A stretch of 64,000 nucleotides of DNA, taken from contig VXSG01000093.1 of assembly GCA_009838075.1 (NCBI GenBank), positions 34,233 through 98,232 of the forward strand, given 5' to 3'. The stretch comes from Boseongicola sp. SB0665_bin_10. GTDB lineage: Bacteria > Pseudomonadota > Alphaproteobacteria > Rhodobacterales > Rhodobacteraceae. Shown one piece after another: positions 42,738 to 51,266 of this stretch (its first letter is position 1; every line of letters starts with the position of its first letter). Below the pieces are notes generated by a model, which saw only the letters and a list, made by a program, of their open reading frames with translations, ran no database searches and was not told the origin of the DNA. Position numbers and translations under genes: made by a program.

Positions 42738-45191
42738 TTGCCCAAATCCATTCACATTGATCCGGCCGCCACAAGAAGCTCGACCGAACTCGCATCGCAG
42801 CGAATTCCGGTTCATGCCTACGGGCGTTCCTTGGCTGAGGAGCATCGGGGGCGCGGTGCCGACACCTTGATCATGGCGCTGCGTCACATGATGGTCATTC
42901 GAGCTTTCGAGGGCGGCATTGCCAGTCTCAAGTCAAAGGGCAGCTACGGTGATCTGACCTATGCCTACAAGGGCCCTGCCCATCTCTCGATCGGGCAGGA
43001 AGCGGCAGCGGTCGGCGCGGCCATGGCGCTGACGCCCGAAGATCACATATTCGGGTCACACCGCTCGCACGGGGAGTTCCTGGCGAAGGGGCTGGCGGCG
43101 ATCCAAAGGCTGGGCGACAACGCGCTCGCCACGATCATGGAAGCCCACGGCGGCGGCGCCTTGCTCCGCACCGTGGAAACGCACCTTTCGGACAAGACCG
43201 GACGTGGCCTAGCGGAGAACTTCCTGCTCATGGGGCTCCTCGCCGAGATGTTCACGCGCGAAATCGGCTTCAATGGCGGCATGGGAGGCAGCATGCATGC
43301 CTTCTTCACGCCGTTCGGCGCATATCCGAACAATGCCATCGTGGGGGCGTCTGCCGGCATCGCGACCGGAGCAGGGCTCTGGATGAAGTCCCAAGGTCGC
43401 GATTGCATCGCGGTCTCGATGGTCGGCGACGGGGCCACGGGCTGCGGCCCGGTATGGGAAGCCCTGAACTTTGCCGGCATGGCGCAATTCGAGCGCCTCT
43501 GGGACAATGCCGGCTTCCTTCCGGTTCTCTTCTTCTTCACCAACAACTTCTACGCCATGGGCGGACAGACGAGCGGCGAAACCATGTCCTGGGACCGGCT
43601 CGCACGGATCGGCGCCGGACTGCGCGATGACGCACTTCATGCGGAGACCGTCGACGGCACGAACCCGCTTGCTGTCGCCGATTCCGTTCAGCGCAAGCGC
43701 CAGGTGCTGCTTGAAGGCAAGGGACCCGCCGTTCTCGACGTGGAATGCTACCGGTTTTCCGGGCACTCGACGACGGACGTCAATGCCTACCGCACCAAGG
43801 ACGAAATCGCGGCCTGGGGCGCAGTTGACCCGATCAGGACCTATCGCGATTCCCTGATCTCGGATGGCATTCTCGACGCGACAGAGGCGGACGCGATCCA
43901 GTCCGAGGTGGATGCACGAATGAACGCGGTGTTCATGGCTGCTGCCGACCCCGAGACCGCCCCGCCTCCCCGTCTCGGAATCGACGGAGCCGGCATCGGA
44001 CGGAAAATGTTCGCGGGCAGCGAGACGCCGTCAGACGGGCCCGCACCTGAACCCCTGTCCGACCCCGAGAAGGTGGCACGCATCCGGCAGAACGCAAGGA
44101 AATCGCGTGGCGGGAGGGACGCCAACGGCGAGCCTCTCTCGCCGTTGAAAGCGATCACCCTCCGCGACGGCCTGTTCGAGGCGATCCTGCACGCCGCGCT
44201 GACCGACCCCCGCGTCATCATCTACGGAGAGGAATGCCGGGAATGGGGCGGCGCGTTCGGCGTCTATCGAGGCCTGGCCGACCTCTTGCCGCACGACCGG
44301 GTCTTCAACGCGCCGATTTCCGAAGCCGCCATCGTGGCGACGGCCATCGGCGCCGCGATGGAAGGCGGCCGCCCCGTGGTCGAGCTCATGTATGCCGATT
44401 TCATCGGGAGAGCGGGAGACGAACTGTTCAACCAGCTCGCGAAATGGCAGGCCATGTCGAACGGATTGCTGAGCGTCCCGGTCGTGGTCAGATGCTCGGT
44501 CGGCTCCAAGTATGGTGCGCAGCATTCCCAGGACTGGTCAGGGCTGGCGGCGCATGTTCCGGGTCTCAAGATCATCTACCCCGCCACGCCCCGTGATGCG
44601 AAGGGCCTGATGGCCTCGGCCCTGGCGTCGGACGATCCCGTGTTCGTCTTCGAGAGCCAGCGGCTCTATGACCAGGTCGAGCTGTTCAAGGACGAAGTGC
44701 CAGAGGGGAACTACAAGATCCCGATCGGTGCACCCGACATCAAGCGTGTCGGCAGCGATGTCACCGTCCTGACCATCGGTCCGACGCTCTATCCCGCGCT
44801 TGAGGCAGCGGACCTGCTCGCCGGACGCGGCGTTTCGCTCGAAGTCATCGACGCCCGGTCGCTCGTCCCGTTCGACTACGGCCCGGTGCTGGAGTCCGTG
44901 ATGAAGACCGGACGACTCCTGCTGGTGACCGAAGCCTGCGAACGCGGCAGCTTTGCGATGACGCTGGCCTCCAACGTCACGCGATTTGCCTTCGGCGCGC
45001 TGAAGGCTCCGCCCCGCGTGCTTGGAAGCCCGAACTGGATCGTCCCCGGCGCGGACCTGGAACACGGCTACTTTCCGCAGCCCTTCGACATCGAGGACGC
45101 GATCCTGGCAGACCTGATGGGCGTCACCGGGCATGACCGGAGGGGCAGCCGGCGGTGGGATGACCTGGCTCTCGCCAGGTCCGGGCTTTAG
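42738..45191 (+). CDS. Fused E1 alpha-beta subunit of a TPP-dependent 2-oxoacid/acetoin-type dehydrogenase
   Basis: The 817 residues fuse both E1 chains. The alpha part (about 35-430) has LRHMMVIRAFE, SHRSHGEFLAKG, the TPP motif VGDGATG with the Asn in FFTNNFYAMGGQT, and GHSTTDVNAYR. A linker rich in Pro and charged residues (about 430-475) leads to the beta part (about 475-800): ITLRDGLFEAIL, GEECREWGG, NAPISEAAIVATAIGAAM, ELMYADFIGRAGDEL and the C-terminal VTEACERGSF. It should decarboxylate an oxo-substrate and pass the acyl group to lipoamide. The start is TTG behind AAAGGGG. A free lipoyl protein and an alpha/beta hydrolase follow, as in the acetoin dehydrogenase E2 architecture. No E3 gene is nearby. 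Confidence 0.85.
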   Translation: MPKSIHIDPAATRSSTELASQRIPVHAYGRSLAEEHRGRGADTLIMALRHMMVIRAFEGGIASLKSKGSYGDLTYAYKGPAHLSIGQEAAAVGAAMALTPEDHIFGSHRSHGEFLAKGLAAIQRLGDNALATIMEAHGGGALLRTVETHLSDKTGRGLAENFLLMGLLAEMFTREIGFNGGMGGSMHAFFTPFGAYPNNAIVGASAGIATGAGLWMKSQGRDCIAVSMVGDGATGCGPVWEALNFAGMAQFERLWDNAGFLPVLFFFTNNFYAMGGQTSGETMSWDRLARIGAGLRDDALHAETVDGTNPLAVADSVQRKRQVLLEGKGPAVLDVECYRFSGHSTTDVNAYRTKDEIAAWGAVDPIRTYRDSLISDGILDATEADAIQSEVDARMNAVFMAAADPETAPPPRLGIDGAGIGRKMFAGSETPSDGPAPEPLSDPEKVARIRQNARKSRGGRDANGEPLSPLKAITLRDGLFEAILHAALTDPRVIIYGEECREWGGAFGVYRGLADLLPHDRVFNAPISEAAIVATAIGAAMEGGRPVVELMYADFIGRAGDELFNQLAKWQAMSNGLLSVPVVVRCSVGSKYGAQHSQDWSGLAAHVPGLKIIYPATPRDAKGLMASALASDDPVFVFESQRLYDQVELFKDEVPEGNYKIPIGAPDIKRVGSDVTVLTIGPTLYPALEAADLLAGRGVSLEVIDARSLVPFDYGPVLESVMKTGRLLLVTEACERGSFAMTLASNVTRFAFGALKAPPRVLGSPNWIVPGADLEHGYFPQPFDIEDAILADLMGVTGHDRRGSRRWDDLALARSGL

Positions 45192-45202
45192 GAGAGAACG
45201 GA

Positions 45203-45442
45203 ATGGCGCGCGTAGAGCTCAGGATGCCGGAACTCGGCAACGAGATCACCGAGGCAATGGTCGACGCCTTTCTCAAAGGCGCCGGCGACAAGGTCTCCGA
45301 GGGCGAGGAGATCGTGACCATCACGACGCCGAAGGTCACGATGGACCTAGAAGCTCCTGCGTCAGGCACCGTTCTCGAATTGCTCGTCGAGGAGGACGAC
45401 ATCGTGGCTGTCGGCACCGTTCTCGCCGTCATCGAGACCTGA
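45203..45442 (+). CDS. Stand-alone lipoyl-domain protein
   Basis: The 79 residues form a single lipoyl/biotinyl domain (ELRMPELGNEITEAMV start; lipoylated lysine in TTPKVTMDLEAP; VEEDDIVAVGTVLAVIE end). DxxKVTMD-type context favours lipoylation over biotinylation. It lacks the E1/E3-binding and catalytic domains of a normal E2. The ATG follows AGGAGAGAACGGA and the stop overlaps the hydrolase start by one base. It would be the swinging-arm substrate of the fused E1. Confidence 0.9.
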   Translation: MARVELRMPELGNEITEAMVDAFLKGAGDKVSEGEEIVTITTPKVTMDLEAPASGTVLELLVEEDDIVAVGTVLAVIET

Positions 45443-46158
45443 TGCGCGCGGTCTTCCTGCACGGCTTCGCCTCCGACCGGCTCACCTGGGTTGGCACGAC
45501 GCCGGCAATTCCGGGAGTCGATGCGGTCACGCCCGATCTGCCGGGCCACGGAAGATCCATAGGCGATCTTGGCGACGGCTCTCTTGAAGACCTGGCGTCC
45601 CGCCTGATCGACGGCATCAAGTGCGGTCCGCCAGCCTGGCTGGTTGGACACTCGCTCGGCGGAGGGCTCGCGCTCAAGCTCGCTGCAGAGATGCCGGAAC
45701 TCTTTCGCGGCCTTGTGCTTCTGGCCCCGATCGGACTTGGCCGGCGCTTGGGCATCGTGCCCCTGAGAGAGTATTCCGACTTGCGGGACAGGGATGAAAT
45801 GCGCCGTTTCCTCGAGCCGCTCGTGGCGAAGAAAGACGTTATCGCGCCAATGGTCGTCGACAACGCGCTCCGGCAGCTGGAGCGAGACGGCGCGCGCGAC
45901 GCCCTTGCGAAGATTGCAGACCAGCTTCCGACCATCGATGCCGAACTCCGCGCCCTCCTGCCAAGGGTGGCCGAATGCGGGCTGGACATCACGGTGATCT
46001 GGGGAACGGAGGACAACGTGGCCAGCCCGGTTCAGGAAAGGATCGAGAAGCTGGGAACCTTGGTGGATCTTCCAGGAATTGGCCATATCGCCCATGTCGA
46101 GGCACAGAAGCAGGTGAACACGCTGCTTGCAGGCAAGATCGCGGGCGGAACGGGATGA
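45442..46158 (+). CDS. Alpha/beta-fold hydrolase (AcoC-like C-terminal domain)
   Basis: The 238-residue protein has the fold's oxyanion strand VFLHGFASD, the nucleophile elbow GHSLGGG, an acid strand VIWGTEDNVA and the late His in GIGHIAHVE, so the Ser-Asp-His triad is intact. Acetoin-dehydrogenase E2 proteins (AcoC) of some proteobacteria combine an N-terminal lipoyl domain with exactly this type of hydrolase-fold domain as acyltransferase. Here the two are separate genes overlapping TGATG. I therefore read it as the acyl-transferring half of a split E2, although an independent esterase is possible. Confidence 0.82.
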   Translation: MRAVFLHGFASDRLTWVGTTPAIPGVDAVTPDLPGHGRSIGDLGDGSLEDLASRLIDGIKCGPPAWLVGHSLGGGLALKLAAEMPELFRGLVLLAPIGLGRRLGIVPLREYSDLRDRDEMRRFLEPLVAKKDVIAPMVVDNALRQLERDGARDALAKIADQLPTIDAELRALLPRVAECGLDITVIWGTEDNVASPVQERIEKLGTLVDLPGIGHIAHVEAQKQVNTLLAGKIAGGTG

Positions 46159-46482
46159 AGAGCGATGATCCTGTGCGAGCGCTTGCCAATCGCGCAACCG
46201 CTTCGACCTCGCGCCGCGACCCGGCAGTCCTCGTCGGTCTGCACGGCCGGAAAGCTCACTGGCGTGGTCGCGGTCGCCGCAGGTCCGCACCAGCGGGATC
46301 GGGCACGGGGCGTGCCCGCGAACCAAGGAGAGCGGAAATGGCGACCGGGCCGCTGAAATCGACGGGAGTCGCCGCCGTGGCCCGACAAGTCCACGCCTCC
46401 GCTGGACGAACGGAAGTCAGCCCTTGACGGCATGGAGAATCGGCAGTTTCAATTGCTCCCACCAAATCTGGGAGAAAACTCA
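46159..46482. other. Spacer between hydrolase and binding-protein genes
   Basis: About 320 bases. A plus-strand frame beginning with an ATG that overlaps the hydrolase stop (46155) could encode about 90 residues. It is Arg/Ala-rich, matches nothing I know and is probably not a gene. Confidence 0.45.
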
Positions 46483-47952
46483 ATGAAGAAAGCATCCATC
46501 GGGCTTGGAATCGTTTCAGCCCTTGCATTTTCGGTGCCTGCAAGCGCCCAGGACTACAGCGGCGTGACCGTCGAGATCCTGACGCGCCCGGGCCCCGTCA
46601 TTGCACAGCGCCTCGTCGAACGCGGCGAGGAGTTCACCGCCATGACCGGCGCGGAGATTCGCGTCAACGAGGTCCCGTTTGCGGAACTGTTTCAGAAGAT
46701 CCTGACGGACTGGGCGACCGGCACGAACTCGATTGACGTCGGCGTCTTCGCGTCAGGCTGGGCGACCGAGCTGGTCGACGCCGGACTGGTCGAGCCGCTC
46801 GACGGCTACATCGCGAATGACGACAAGATCGACATTGACGACATCGCGCCCTACTTCCGCGAATTCAACCAGAAGATCGGCGGCGAGACCTACCTGATCA
46901 CCGTCGATGGCGACTTCCAGATGCTCTACTACCGCCGGGACATCCTGAACGAGATGGGCCTTGAGCCGCCGCGCACCTGGGACGAGTACATGACGGTCGC
47001 CGGCGCGATGCACGGCAAGGACCTGAACGGAGACGGCGAAGCCGACTTTGGCTCGTGCATCTTCAAGAAGCGCAATGCACAGTCGTACTTTGCCATGGGA
47101 TCCATTGCTGCAGGATTCGTGCAGACCAAGGGCACGGGAGAGGGAATCTTCTTCCACAACGACACGATGAAGCCCAAGGTCGACAACGAGGCATGGCAGG
47201 AGGCGTTCCGGGTCTACAAGGCGACCGGCGAATTCGGCCCGCCCGACGAGCTGAACCACGACATCGGCGACACCCGCGGACTGGTCCAGTCGGGCCGGTG
47301 CGGACTCGCAATCGACTGGGGCGACATCGGCCCGCTGTCGATCGACCCGTCCGGAGCCGCAATCAAGGACAAGATGGGCGCCGTGATCATGCCCGGCTCG
47401 CCCATGGCGCTGAACGTGGAATCCGGCAAGCTTGAACAGTGCAACGAGACGCTCTGCCCACATGCGATTGACGGCATCAACTACGCGCCGTTCGCCGCGT
47501 TCGGCGGATGGGCAGGCGCGATCAACAAGAACTCGGATGCGAACGTCAAGCAGGCTGCCTACGACTTCCTGTCCTACGTGAACCAGGCCGCGCAGTCGAA
47601 CGTCGACGTGACCATCGGCTGGACGGGCTACAATCCCTACAGGAACTCGCAGCTCGAAAACACCGAGAACTGGATCAAGGCCGGATTCAGCCCTGAATTC
47701 GCCGAGAACTATCTTGGCGCGATCAAGGACAGCCTGAACCATCCGAACATGGCGTCCGACCTCAAGATCCCCGGTGCGCAGCAGTACACCGGCGTGGTCC
47801 TCGACCGCGAGCTGGCCCGCTTCCTCGCGGGCGAGATCACGGCGGAGCAGGCAACCAAGAACATCGAGGAAGCCTGGGAGGAGATCACCGAGGACTTCGG
47901 CCGTGAAAGCCAGATGACCATCTACAATCTGTCGCTCGGCATCACGAACTGA
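46483..47952 (+). CDS. Extracellular solute-binding protein of a sugar-type ABC importer
   Basis: The 489-residue periplasmic protein has a signal peptide (MKKASIGLGIVSALAFSVPASA, cleaved before QDY) and a family 1 binding fold. Features are VTVEILTRPGPVIAQR, an FQKILTDWATG helix, DGDFQMLYYRRDIL, PPRTWDEYMTVA and AFGGWAGAIN. It should deliver a carbohydrate or polyol to the two permeases immediately downstream. The ATG follows GGGAGAAAACTCA; the upstream open frame is not signal-like. It is preceded in the operon by the E1/E2 genes, so the cargo is probably processed to their substrate. Confidence 0.88.
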   Translation: MKKASIGLGIVSALAFSVPASAQDYSGVTVEILTRPGPVIAQRLVERGEEFTAMTGAEIRVNEVPFAELFQKILTDWATGTNSIDVGVFASGWATELVDAGLVEPLDGYIANDDKIDIDDIAPYFREFNQKIGGETYLITVDGDFQMLYYRRDILNEMGLEPPRTWDEYMTVAGAMHGKDLNGDGEADFGSCIFKKRNAQSYFAMGSIAAGFVQTKGTGEGIFFHNDTMKPKVDNEAWQEAFRVYKATGEFGPPDELNHDIGDTRGLVQSGRCGLAIDWGDIGPLSIDPSGAAIKDKMGAVIMPGSPMALNVESGKLEQCNETLCPHAIDGINYAPFAAFGGWAGAINKNSDANVKQAAYDFLSYVNQAAQSNVDVTIGWTGYNPYRNSQLENTENWIKAGFSPEFAENYLGAIKDSLNHPNMASDLKIPGAQQYTGVVLDRELARFLAGEITAEQATKNIEEAWEEITEDFGRESQMTIYNLSLGITN

Positions 47953-47955
47953 GTC

Positions 47956-49110
47956 TTGACCGGTTCGGAAGAATCCGTGCGGCCCGGGACCCCTCGGGCC
48001 GCACCTTCCACAGGGACGCGCGAGCGGCTGTCCGACTGGATTGACCGCCATTCCGCGCAGGTCTTCATCTGGCCGGCGGTCATCATGATCCTGATCTTCT
48101 CGATCTTCCCCCTCGTGGCATCTCTCATCATGGCGCTGAGCCGCATCCGGTTCAGGGGCGGCACCTACAATGTCCGCTTCGTCTGGTTCCAGAACTTCGA
48201 GAAGCAGCTCTTCGGATCCGAGCAGTTTCACTTTCTCGGGACATTCAGCGGCCTTGGGCTTCTGGGCTGGACCGTCGGCCTTGCAGTCACGCTCCTGATT
48301 GCCTGGCTCGCCGTCAGCTATCTTCGCGGCCCGGTCACGGCGGTCGGGCTGGTCGGCCGCCTTTTCACCTGGGGCCTGAGCCTGGGCCTTGGCTGGCTCT
48401 TCGCGGCCACGCTGTTTTCTGGCCATTCGTTCGGCACCCTCGGCACGACGCTGTTCTATGTCTTTGTTGGCTGCGGGCTGCAGTTCGTGATCGGCCTCGC
48501 GCTGGCCTTTCTGTGCTCGTTGCCGATCCGCGGCAGAACATTCTTTCGCGTGGTATTCTTCGTGCCTCTCATGATCACCCCAATCGGGGTCGGATACGCG
48601 TTCCGCATGATGGCGGACACGACGAAGGGGCCCTTCTCGCCCGTCTGGCAGTGGGCCGGTCTTGGTGATTTCGCCTGGGCGGCAGATGCCTGGGCCGCAC
48701 GGTTCTTCATTGTCATCGGAGACAGCTGGCAATGGATTCCCTTCATTTTCGTCGTCATGCTCGCCGCTCTCGAAAGCGTGCCGCGCGACTATGTCGAGGC
48801 GGCACAGGTCGATGGGGCCACGTCCTGGGAAATCTTCAAGGACATAACCTGGCCCCAGGTCGTGCCGGTTGCCGCAACGGTCCTGCTGATCAGGGTGATC
48901 GAGGCATTCAAGATCGTGGACCTGCCCAACATCATGACTGCGGGAGGACCGGGCATCGCGACCGAATCCATGACGCTTCACGCGCTGTTCGCCTGGCGTT
49001 CGCTTGACCTGGGCCAGTCGGCAGCCGTCGCGTATCTCCTGCTCTTCGTGACAGTCGTGACCTGCGTTTCATTCTTCAATCTCGTGGTGTTGCGGAGGGT
49101 GCGGGCGTGA
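47956..49110 (+). CDS. Sugar-type ABC importer permease (MalF-like) with extra membrane segments
   Basis: The 384-residue inner-membrane protein has the C-terminal EAA loop EAAQVDGATSWEIFKDITWP and the core segments typical of MalF/UgpA permeases. Between the first helix and the core there is an additional stretch of about 100 residues (about 95-175) with two or three more hydrophobic helices (LLGWTVGLAVTLLIAWLAV, LFTWGLSLGLGWLFAATLF). That makes it longer than the usual 290-300. The start is TTG three bases after the previous stop; a GTG 7 codons in, behind GGAAGAA, is an alternative. The end overlaps the next permease (GTGA). Confidence 0.87.
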   Translation: MTGSEESVRPGTPRAAPSTGTRERLSDWIDRHSAQVFIWPAVIMILIFSIFPLVASLIMALSRIRFRGGTYNVRFVWFQNFEKQLFGSEQFHFLGTFSGLGLLGWTVGLAVTLLIAWLAVSYLRGPVTAVGLVGRLFTWGLSLGLGWLFAATLFSGHSFGTLGTTLFYVFVGCGLQFVIGLALAFLCSLPIRGRTFFRVVFFVPLMITPIGVGYAFRMMADTTKGPFSPVWQWAGLGDFAWAADAWAARFFIVIGDSWQWIPFIFVVMLAALESVPRDYVEAAQVDGATSWEIFKDITWPQVVPVAATVLLIRVIEAFKIVDLPNIMTAGGPGIATESMTLHALFAWRSLDLGQSAAVAYLLLFVTVVTCVSFFNLVVLRRVRA

Positions 49111-50153
49111 CCAGGAGGGCCCTGCAATGGCTCTTCGAGCCGCCTTCCATCCGGGACATGGCGCCGGGGACGAAAGTGATCGTCTACGCGATCCTGACGT
49201 TTTGGACGGCGTTCGTGCTGTTCCCGATCTACTGGGTGCTCATCACCTCGTTCAAGAGCGCGATCGACGTCAATTCGGGGCCCGTCTACTTGCCGTTCGT
49301 CGACTTCCAGCCAAGCCTTCATGCCTGGAAGGAACTGTTCGTCTTCGACTTCTGGGACACGCTCAGCGCCTACACGAACTCTCTCATCATTGCGCTTTCC
49401 GCAACCGCAGCGAGCGTCGTCATTGGCTCGATGGCGTCCTACGCGCTGGCCCGTTTCGAATACCAGCCAAGGTTCGGCGTCGTCTTCATGTTCGTCCTCG
49501 TCATGGTCGGCGCGTTTGTCGCGGTCGGTCGCTACGGCGTCGACTGGCGGCTTTCCTGTGCAGCGGGCGTTGCGGTCTTCTACTTTCTTGCCCGGGCGCT
49601 CGGGCGCCATTTCAAGGCGCGCCTTGGCAACGGCGACATCCTTTTCTGGATGATCTCGCAGAGAATCCTGGCCCCGATCGTGGTCGTCGTGCCGATCTAC
49701 ATGATGTTCCAGCAGGTCTCGCTGCTCGACACCCATATCGCGATCATCCTGACCTACACGGTCATCAACCTGCCCATCGTCATCTGGCTGATGTACGACT
49801 TCTTCACGTCGATCCCCATCGACCTGGAGGAATGCGCGCAACTTGACGGGGCAACCCGGTTCGGCGTGTTCTGGGACATCGTGCTGCCGCTGTCGCGGTC
49901 CGGCCTCGCCGCAACGACGCTCCTCGTCATGATCCTGAGCTGGAACGAGTATCTTCTCGCGCTCTTCCTCTCGACGTCCCGCGCGCAGACCATGCCCATC
50001 CTCGTTGCCGCAATGAACGCGGGCGAGCGCGGCATTCTCTGGTGGTCGATGTCGGTCGTCATCATCGTCATGATCATCCCGGTCGTGATCCTCGCGATCA
50101 TACTGCAGCGCTACATCTCCAAGGGCCTCCTGCTGGGGGCAGTCAAAGGATAG
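49107..50153 (+). CDS. Sugar-type ABC importer permease (MalG-like) with an inserted helical hairpin
   Basis: The 348-residue inner-membrane protein has the MalG-type ILTFWTAFVLFPIYWVLITS start, the EAA loop EECAQLDGATRFGVFWDIVLP and the ILSWNEYLLALFLS helix. About 55 extra residues (about 128-180) separate YALARFEYQ from the usually adjacent FWMISQRILAPI. They contain two hydrophobic runs (GVVFMFVLVMVGAFVAV, AAGVAVFYFLARAL). The start is a GTG overlapping the previous stop. Confidence 0.87.
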   Translation: MTRRALQWLFEPPSIRDMAPGTKVIVYAILTFWTAFVLFPIYWVLITSFKSAIDVNSGPVYLPFVDFQPSLHAWKELFVFDFWDTLSAYTNSLIIALSATAASVVIGSMASYALARFEYQPRFGVVFMFVLVMVGAFVAVGRYGVDWRLSCAAGVAVFYFLARALGRHFKARLGNGDILFWMISQRILAPIVVVVPIYMMFQQVSLLDTHIAIILTYTVINLPIVIWLMYDFFTSIPIDLEECAQLDGATRFGVFWDIVLPLSRSGLAATTLLVMILSWNEYLLALFLSTSRAQTMPILVAAMNAGERGILWWSMSVVIIVMIIPVVILAIILQRYISKGLLLGAVKG

Positions 50154-50157
50154 GATC

Positions 50158-51213
50158 ATGACCGTTGTCCTTGATGCCGTCTCGAAGTCCTTCGGAAACG
50201 TGAAGGTCCTGCACGAGCTCTCGCTCGAGGTTCAGGATGGCGAGTTCCTGGTCCTGCTCGGCGCTTCCGGCTCGGGGAAGTCAACGGCGCTCAGAATGAT
50301 TGCGGGACTGGAAACCGTGAGCGGGGGGCGCATCTCGATCTCCGGCCGTGACGTGACGGATGAGCTGCCGAAGAACCGCGACGTCGCCATGGTGTTCCAG
50401 TCATACGCGCTCTACCCCCACAAGACCGTGTCCGAGAACATCGGCTACCCTCTCAAGATCCGGCGCATGAACCGCGCCGAGATCGAGAGCCAGGTTCGCG
50501 AGGTGGCGGCGCAGGTCCGCATCGGTGAACTGCTCGAACGATACCCGCGCGAGCTCTCCGGCGGGCAGCGGCAGCGCGTGGCGCTCGCGCGGGCGATGGT
50601 GCGGCGGCCGTCGGTCTTCCTGATGGACGAGCCCCTGTCAAATCTCGACGCAAAGCTTCGCGGCCACATGCGCGCGGAACTCAAGCACATGCAGCACGAA
50701 CTCGGCATCACCACGATCTACGTGACCCACGACCAGATCGAGGCCATGACGCTTGCACATCGCGTCGCCCTTCTCGAAGGCGGACGGCTGCAGCAACTGG
50801 CCGCACCAAAGACGATCTACGAGGATCCGGAAAACCTGTTCGTCGCCCAGTTCATCGGCTCACCGCCGATGAACGTGGCACATGGAAGACTGGATGCGGG
50901 AACGTTCGTGATCGGCGCGGACCGCGTGGCCACCGGAGGAACGGAAACCGTGGCAAATGCCGTCGTCGGCCTCCGGGCCGAAGACTGCCAGGTCGTGGCC
51001 CCCGAAGACGGCGCGATCCGCGCCCAGCTCTTTGCAAACGAACTGATCGGTGACCACACCCTCGTCACCGCCAAGATCGGCGACGACATGGTCTCCATCA
51101 AGGCGCCGAAGGAGTTCGAGGCCGGGATTGACGAGGCCATCGGAATCGCCTTCGAGACAGACAGGCTCTACCTCTTCGACAAGGATACGGGCGCGCGCAT
51201 CCGGCGTTCTTGA
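50158..51213 (+). CDS. Sugar-type ABC importer ATPase (MalK/UgpC family)
   Basis: The 351-residue ATPase has Walker A GASGSGKST, Q-loop VFQSYALYPH, signature ELSGGQRQRVALARA, Walker B VFLMDEPLSNLD and switch His in VTHDQ. A C-terminal regulatory TOBE-type beta domain follows (about 240-345). It energises the two preceding permeases. The ATG is 4 bases after the permease stop. The C-terminal domain resembles that of ATPases whose activity can be modulated by cytosolic partners, but none is identified. Confidence 0.9.
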   Translation: MTVVLDAVSKSFGNVKVLHELSLEVQDGEFLVLLGASGSGKSTALRMIAGLETVSGGRISISGRDVTDELPKNRDVAMVFQSYALYPHKTVSENIGYPLKIRRMNRAEIESQVREVAAQVRIGELLERYPRELSGGQRQRVALARAMVRRPSVFLMDEPLSNLDAKLRGHMRAELKHMQHELGITTIYVTHDQIEAMTLAHRVALLEGGRLQQLAAPKTIYEDPENLFVAQFIGSPPMNVAHGRLDAGTFVIGADRVATGGTETVANAVVGLRAEDCQVVAPEDGAIRAQLFANELIGDHTLVTAKIGDDMVSIKAPKEFEAGIDEAIGIAFETDRLYLFDKDTGARIRRS

Positions 51214-51266
51214 CCGCATCTGTGACGGGGTGCAGGGTCCTTGGAGAGTTGCCCGGAGTGATGCCG

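Noticed and set aside
46155..46427. Possible small gene of about 90 codons overlapping the hydrolase stop
   Set aside because: It has an overlapping ATG, but the product is Arg/Ala-rich without structure or family match, and it looks like spacer sequence.
46753..48981. A minus-strand open frame of over 700 codons
   Set aside because: It is antisense to the binding protein and permease genes and has shadow-frame composition with no recognisable motif.
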